Shown piece after piece: positions 60,315 to 64,000 of a DNA stretch of 64,000 bases. Source of the DNA: Spirochaetales bacterium (lineage in GTDB: Bacteria; Spirochaetota; Leptospiria; Leptospirales; Leptonemataceae); NCBI GenBank assembly GCA_024233935.1, contig JACKOY010000019.1, positions 18,829-82,828 on the forward strand. Reading direction: 5' to 3'. Each line of letters begins with the position of its first letter. Positions within the stretch are counted from its first letter, which is position 1. A program made the position numbers and the translations under genes. The notes under the pieces are model-generated. The model saw only the letters and a program-made list of their open reading frames with translations, searched no databases and was not told the origin of the DNA.

Positions 60315-63029
60315 TCAGGATGATTTCTGCCGCTCAACTAGTTCCCGTGCAATTGAGCTGGCGCGATCGGTGTTCCCGGCCTCAGTATGCAATTGCTCAA
60401 GCAGTTGCAGGTTGCGGATAGCGCCCGGCTGGCGCGCTCGCAGACGTTCCGCCATTTCAATCGCCCGCTCAAAGTCTCCCGCGCCATGCAACGCAATGGC
60501 TCCCGTCTGCAAAAAGTCCGTGTCCCAGGGGTAGTCCACGGCGTACTTCCTGGCGATGGGTGCCGCCGCTTCGAAGCGGCTCAGGCGGACGTACAGGCGG
60601 ACGAGATTTTTGGCCACCCCCCGATCGTCCGGGCGATTCTCGTAAGCACCTTCGAGAAGTCGCGCCGCCTCCTCAAGGTTACCCTGCTCGGCTGCGTCCC
60701 GCGCCAGCCGAAGGACATCCGTGTCGAAGCGTCGAGTAGGCTCCTGGTCATTGTGGCGGTAGGCTACGCGTATCAACGACAGGTCGTCGGTGAGTTCACC
60801 ACGTTCTGTTACCTGGGCCAGAATATCTTCCAGTCTCCCGTCGTTTTCAGAAACGGCCTTGAGGAACAGAGTCTCATCTTCGTTGATGATGCGCGTCCCG
60901 GCGGCGTCCTTGCCCAAAAGAACATCGTCGCGCCCATCGGAACCCGTGAGTATCACGTCACCCGGAAGCAGCCGTAATACCTGAACGGCCACAACGATCG
61001 CTCCGAATTCGATGCCAACTTTGCGGATCGGGTTCTCCTCGTCCAGAAAGCGGGCATGCCCGGCACGAAGCAGAACCGTCCGGGGGTGCTCGGCGTTAAT
61101 GTAGTACATTGTGGCGGCTTCGTCATCGATGATGGCAAGAAAGCAAGAAATCAGCATGCTTCCATCAAAGCTCTCGAACACGCCCTGAATTTCTGCGAAC
61201 GCGTTTCGAATCCAGCGTTCCGGCGACTGTGTTTGGATCTGGCGCGAGAGCCTCGTGCGTTTGACGTTGGCCTCGAAAATGGAACCGAGCACCAGCACTC
61301 CGCCCGCCCCCTGAATCGACTTACCCATTGCATCGGCGTTCAAGAAAACCGTAAACGGTCGGTCGTTGAGCTGGATCGAATGCGCGCTGCACATGTCGCC
61401 TCCAATCGAGGACGACCATTTGCGGAAGGAGAACTCCTTCTTTTGCTTCAGGAGAAAATCTACGGATACAAAGTCACTCTCGGCCTTATTCTGGTTGAAG
61501 GGGCGGGTGAGAAGGGACGTCAGAAAGTAGTCGCCATCCTGCTGAAACTTGAGTTCGCGGATCTCTTTGAGACTCTGTTCCAGGTCCTTGGTGCGATCGG
61601 CGACCTTCTGCTCCAGATTTGCGTTCAATTCTACGAGCGACACGTAGCTACTCTGGAGCTCCCCGGCGAGGCTGTTGATGACGCTCGCCAGTTCGCCCAT
61701 TTCGTTTTCGCCGGGTATCTTCAGCTTGTATTCTGACAGGCGATCGAAGGCCTTCTGATGCACAAGCTCACCGACGCTGCGCACGCCGGCGGTCGTCTGA
61801 CGAATCGGCCTGGTGAAAAAATAGTGCATCAGGACCGCGGCGATCAGAACGCCGATCAAAATTGTGCCCACGATCATGGTCAAAAGAACACGGTTGATGC
61901 TGGAAGCCACGGCCCCGGCCTCGGACATGGGTTTTACGGCCACCAGTTTCCAGTAGGAACCCGGAACGTGGAACAGAAAGACGAGGCTCTCTTCGTTCGT
62001 CAGCCAATCATCTTCGATGAGAAATTTCTCGTACAAGTAAGATGTGCGGGTCTGCTCGGCCAGCGGATCGGCGATGACGGCGGCAATGAATTCCGCTTCC
62101 TCATGAGAGATCTGATCGCTATCCTCATCAATCAGATCTGCCAGGGCCGGATTGTAGTTGTGCATCTCCTGAGCGCGGTCAAGAATCGCCTGGTTCATGT
62201 CTGCAAGGGATTGTGCGATGGGTGCGAAGCGCGGCTCATCGACGGCGAAATCCGCCGCGGTCACAAAGTGCTCCGTGCGATTACCGGCTTCGTCTGTTTC
62301 GACGTGGCGCACGAGTTCCGGTTGTGGAAAAGTCAGAAACGTATTGTTCCTATCCATGAGGAATACATAGCCGCCCGTTTTTTCACGGATGCGGTTCATG
62401 AAGTCGTGCAAGCCTTCCAGTTTCAGGTCGACGGTGGCCACTCCCCAGAAGCGCCCACCTTCTCGCATGGCAATGGTGCACGTGACCATTGGCTGAAAGG
62501 AGTAGGGATCCATGTACGATTTGGACCAGAAGCATTCATTAGGAGCGCTGTACCGAACCACCGGATACCACTCGTCGTGGTGATATCCGCGTCCGTGGTT
62601 GTAATCATCGAAGTAGGAGAATGCGCCATCGTCACCGCGTCCGTAAAAGAAACTGCGCTTTTCGCGACCGGGGTCGAAGGCGAACGGTTCCGGCCATATG
62701 CCGCCACCGGCAATGTCCTGATCGCCGCCGAAGTCGAGCATCGCAGGCAGCACCCTTTCAAACAGAGGCACCTGATGAGGCATCTGTTCGGCCGCCCGGG
62801 CCAGCGAGCCGGTCAAAGCGCCTACCTGTCGGGACCGGATATTGATTTCATGTATGGCGTTGTTTCCGAGCTGCTCAATGAGGCGCGACGATTCTGCAAC
62901 GACGAGATCACGTCCCTCGGTGGACATGATCAAAGATATGCCGGCCAGGTCCCAGAGCGGGACCAGCGTAAGCCCGAGCAATCCGAGAAAGGTAAGGCTC
63001 TTGTACCACTTGACGCGGAACTGCTGCAC
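60315..63029 (-). CDS. SpoIIE-family phosphatase receptor with Cache, HAMP and TPR domains
   Basis: 904 residues from a GTG with AGGAG seven bases upstream; a TTG 19 codons earlier lacks such a site. Order: membrane helix (about 10-30), dCache sensor (about 60-390, including WGVATVDLKLEG), second helix (about 400-425), HAMP, coiled coil (LVELNANLEQKVADRTKDL), PP2C-like SpoIIE domain (about 540-765) with metal-binding Asp in IGGDMCSAH, NADAMGKS, TGSDGRDD and TDDLSL, and C-terminal TPR-like helices (about 785-900). Such proteins dephosphorylate anti-sigma-factor antagonists, linking an outside signal to a partner-switch. The antagonist is not in the window; the ATPase proteins at 1 bp and 18.6 kb are of the fitting class. 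Confidence 0.85.
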   Translation of the reverse strand: MQQFRVKWYKSLTFLGLLGLTLVPLWDLAGISLIMSTEGRDLVVAESSRLIEQLGNNAIHEINIRSRQVGALTGSLARAAEQMPHQVPLFERVLPAMLDFGGDQDIAGGGIWPEPFAFDPGREKRSFFYGRGDDGAFSYFDDYNHGRGYHHDEWYPVVRYSAPNECFWSKSYMDPYSFQPMVTCTIAMREGGRFWGVATVDLKLEGLHDFMNRIREKTGGYVFLMDRNNTFLTFPQPELVRHVETDEAGNRTEHFVTAADFAVDEPRFAPIAQSLADMNQAILDRAQEMHNYNPALADLIDEDSDQISHEEAEFIAAVIADPLAEQTRTSYLYEKFLIEDDWLTNEESLVFLFHVPGSYWKLVAVKPMSEAGAVASSINRVLLTMIVGTILIGVLIAAVLMHYFFTRPIRQTTAGVRSVGELVHQKAFDRLSEYKLKIPGENEMGELASVINSLAGELQSSYVSLVELNANLEQKVADRTKDLEQSLKEIRELKFQQDGDYFLTSLLTRPFNQNKAESDFVSVDFLLKQKKEFSFRKWSSSIGGDMCSAHSIQLNDRPFTVFLNADAMGKSIQGAGGVLVLGSIFEANVKRTRLSRQIQTQSPERWIRNAFAEIQGVFESFDGSMLISCFLAIIDDEAATMYYINAEHPRTVLLRAGHARFLDEENPIRKVGIEFGAIVVAVQVLRLLPGDVILTGSDGRDDVLLGKDAAGTRIINEDETLFLKAVSENDGRLEDILAQVTERGELTDDLSLIRVAYRHNDQEPTRRFDTDVLRLARDAAEQGNLEEAARLLEGAYENRPDDRGVAKNLVRLYVRLSRFEAAAPIARKYAVDYPWDTDFLQTGAIALHGAGDFERAIEMAERLRARQPGAIRNLQLLEQLHTEAGNTDRASSIARELVERQKSS

Positions 63030-63378
63030 GAGCTTTCTCCTGGTATTTCTGAACCGGGATTCTACCTTCTGTTTGTGGGAGCGCAACTGCTTTCGGAATA
63101 CGCGCGAAAAAGCTGCACCGATCTCCTCGCCGGAGTCGCCTTACTAACAGTTTTGATGGTTGTGCAGCATGCCTCGGCCGCTGCGCGCTGACAGATGCAG
63201 ATCTGAATCGGATTCATATTCTGATTCCGTGGAAAATCACACAGGAGCCGCACGACTCCAGTTTTGCGAGCATCGGTCGTCCACAAACCGGGCAGCTCTC
63301 CGCACCGAAGCCGGGCTGGCTTTGTCCCTTGCCCTGCCGGTGCAGAACAGGGGCGATTCATTTTTCCACGGGTTGGAG
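63030..63378. other. Intergenic region
   Basis: About 349 bp between the SpoIIE-type gene and the nucleotidyltransferase gene. It holds the leader of the SpoIIE gene (GTG start and its AGGAG at 63037-63041) and an inverted GAATC/GATTC pair at about 63201-63211. I see no other gene or RNA feature. Confidence 0.5.
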
Positions 63379-63750
63379 TTATGAATGCGGGCCGATCAGC
63401 CAGGAGGTTTCTCGAACCAGGGTTCGGGCCATACGCGTGTCGGAGCTCATTAAGGCGTCCCACTCGTTTTCGTCGTACACGATCAGGTCAGCCGGCACAG
63501 GCAGAAGCTCGACTTTGAAAGGGATGCGTCTTCGCTCCCGGGCCACGCTATCGTCAGGACGGACTACGGCCACAAGGTCCAGATCGCTGCCGTAGGCCCA
63601 CTCGTTGCGCGCAAAACTACCGAATACACCCAGCCGCAACAGGCCGGGCACCCTTGCGGGCAAGCTCTCGGACCAAAGGCCCAGGGCGTTCGCAACCGAT
63701 TCACGGCTCGGCCATTTGTGAACGGACGAATGTAAGGATCTCACGGGCAT
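63379..63750 (-). CDS. Nucleotidyltransferase (MNT-type, HEPN/MNT pair)
   Basis: 123 residues from ATG 63750. The minimal nucleotidyltransferase signature is clear: GVFGSFARNEWAYGSDLDLVAV, with the G-S ... D-x-D metal site (given in part); the later third acidic residue lies in PADLIVYDE. Such proteins act as antitoxins that AMPylate a HEPN RNase toxin. The partner-coding sequence immediately upstream is a truncated HEPN, with which it overlaps by about 50 bp. The upstream frame extends further but reads into the HEPN region. Confidence 0.75.
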   Translation of the reverse strand: MPVRSLHSSVHKWPSRESVANALGLWSESLPARVPGLLRLGVFGSFARNEWAYGSDLDLVAVVRPDDSVARERRRIPFKVELLPVPADLIVYDENEWDALMSSDTRMARTLVRETSWLIGPHS

Positions 63751-63847
63751 AGTCGATGGCCTGGCTGCTCTGGAGACGCGTATAGTGCTCAAAGGGAGCC
63801 CCTTCAGCATGGCCATTCACATACCGCACCGTGGGGGTCCAGCGCTT
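63701..63847 (-). pseudogene. HEPN-domain toxin remnant
   Basis: Only the last 45-50 codons of a HEPN domain are recognisable, ending in GAPFEHYTRLQSSQAIDYAREILTFV (split here), preceded by the R-Y strand RYVNGH. HEPN proteins of this kind are about 130 residues and carry the R-x4-6-H RNase motif in the missing N-terminal part. Upstream of 63847 the frame continues into unrelated sequence and the tRNA gene. Two GTG codons around V46-V49 of that frame could still start a 40-residue peptide, but it would lack the active site. Confidence 0.6.
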
Positions 63848-63908
63848 TGGCGCCTGCCGGGGAGAAATGCTTGAAGCCGTGCCCGATCCACAGGAAACGA
63901 CCCGAGGT

Positions 63909-63922
63909 GGGGCTTCGGCCCC
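63909..63922 (+). other. UUCG tetraloop hairpin before tRNA-Gly
   Basis: GGGGC (63909-63913), TTCG, GCCCC (63918-63922) form a very stable hairpin five bases before the tRNA. It may be a remnant terminator or part of the tRNA leader; there is no T-run. Confidence 0.5.
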
Positions 63923-63927
63923 CGGTT

Positions 63928-63998
63928 GCGGGCGTAGTGTAACGGTAGCACAGCAGCCTTCCAAGCTTCTGGAGAGGGTTCGAGTCCCTTCGCCCGCT
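63928..63998 (+). tRNA. tRNA-Gly (anticodon TCC)
   Basis: 71-base cloverleaf. Acceptor GCGGGCG pairs with CGCCCGC. D-arm about GTGTAACGGTAGCAC. Anticodon loop CTTCCAA with TCC at its centre. T-arm GAGGG-TTCGAGT-CCCTT with one G-T pair. The anticodon stem GCAGC/GCTTC holds one C-T mismatch. Discriminator base T; no CCA is encoded. It decodes GGA/GGG glycine codons. Confidence 0.88.
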
Positions 63999-64000
63999 AA

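Overview
The window reads as chromosomal DNA of a GC-rich member of the Leptospirales (spirochaetes). This is inferred from the protein families. Three copies of a DUF1564-type protein, a DUF1554 lipoprotein, a lipoprotein with an LruC domain and a PilZ-like protein of the kind seen in Leptospira sit beside a periplasmic-flagellum export operon. There are also many lipoproteins and large multidomain sensors. By eye the base composition is clearly richer in G+C than typical Leptospira. No IS element, prophage, CRISPR array or rRNA was found; one tRNA (Gly, TCC) closes the window.

Layout. 1-5.3 kb: an ATPase-fold protein cut by the window edge, apolipoprotein N-acyltransferase (lnt) back to back with pyrE, an unknown protein and a PilZ-like protein. 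5.3-7.3 kb: gene-poor DNA with a cluster of nested inverted repeats, then an Rpn-family PD-(D/E)XK gene split in two frames. 7.3-13.6 kb: an outer-membrane barrel with a sigma-54-type promoter, a DUF1564 gene, secreted proteins of unknown role, a GST, a DoxX protein and a zinc dehydrogenase. 13.6-22.5 kb: glycyl-tRNA synthetase, a TonB-like/PrsW pair, a cNMP-binding protein followed by a membrane PAS/ATPase regulator, and a XerD-type recombinase. 22.5-28.3 kb: a questin-oxidase-like protein, a HAD protein, and a solute:sodium symporter plus GH36-type glycosidase.

28.5-49.3 kb holds the flagellar genes fliN-fliO and fliP-fliQ-fliR-flhB-flhA. They are separated by about 13 kb of signalling and envelope genes: a quinone-oxidoreductase-like protein, a YjbQ protein, a hybrid histidine kinase divergent from an adenylate cyclase-FecR-DUF1554 operon, a two-component pair and an LruC lipoprotein. 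49.4-57.2 kb: an unknown protein, a DUF4105-like protein with a lipoprotein, phoU, and the divergent pstSCAB operon behind a clear PhoB-type box. 57.2-64 kb: the third DUF1564 gene, a tiny lipoprotein, pgi, a secreted unknown, a large SpoIIE-type phosphatase receptor, a nucleotidyltransferase with a decayed HEPN partner, and tRNA-Gly.

How they fit together. The strongest functional units are flagellar export, phosphate uptake and its control, and lipoprotein maturation. A dense set of signalling proteins (cyclase, cNMP-binding protein, anti-sigma-like ATPase, SpoIIE phosphatase, two histidine kinases) could form one or more cAMP/partner-switching envelope-sensing circuits; this link is inferred. 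The most promising undescribed items are the DUF1564 proteins, which read as double ribbon-helix-helix DNA-binding proteins; the structured element upstream of the rpn gene; and the signalling block lying between the two halves of the flagellar operon.
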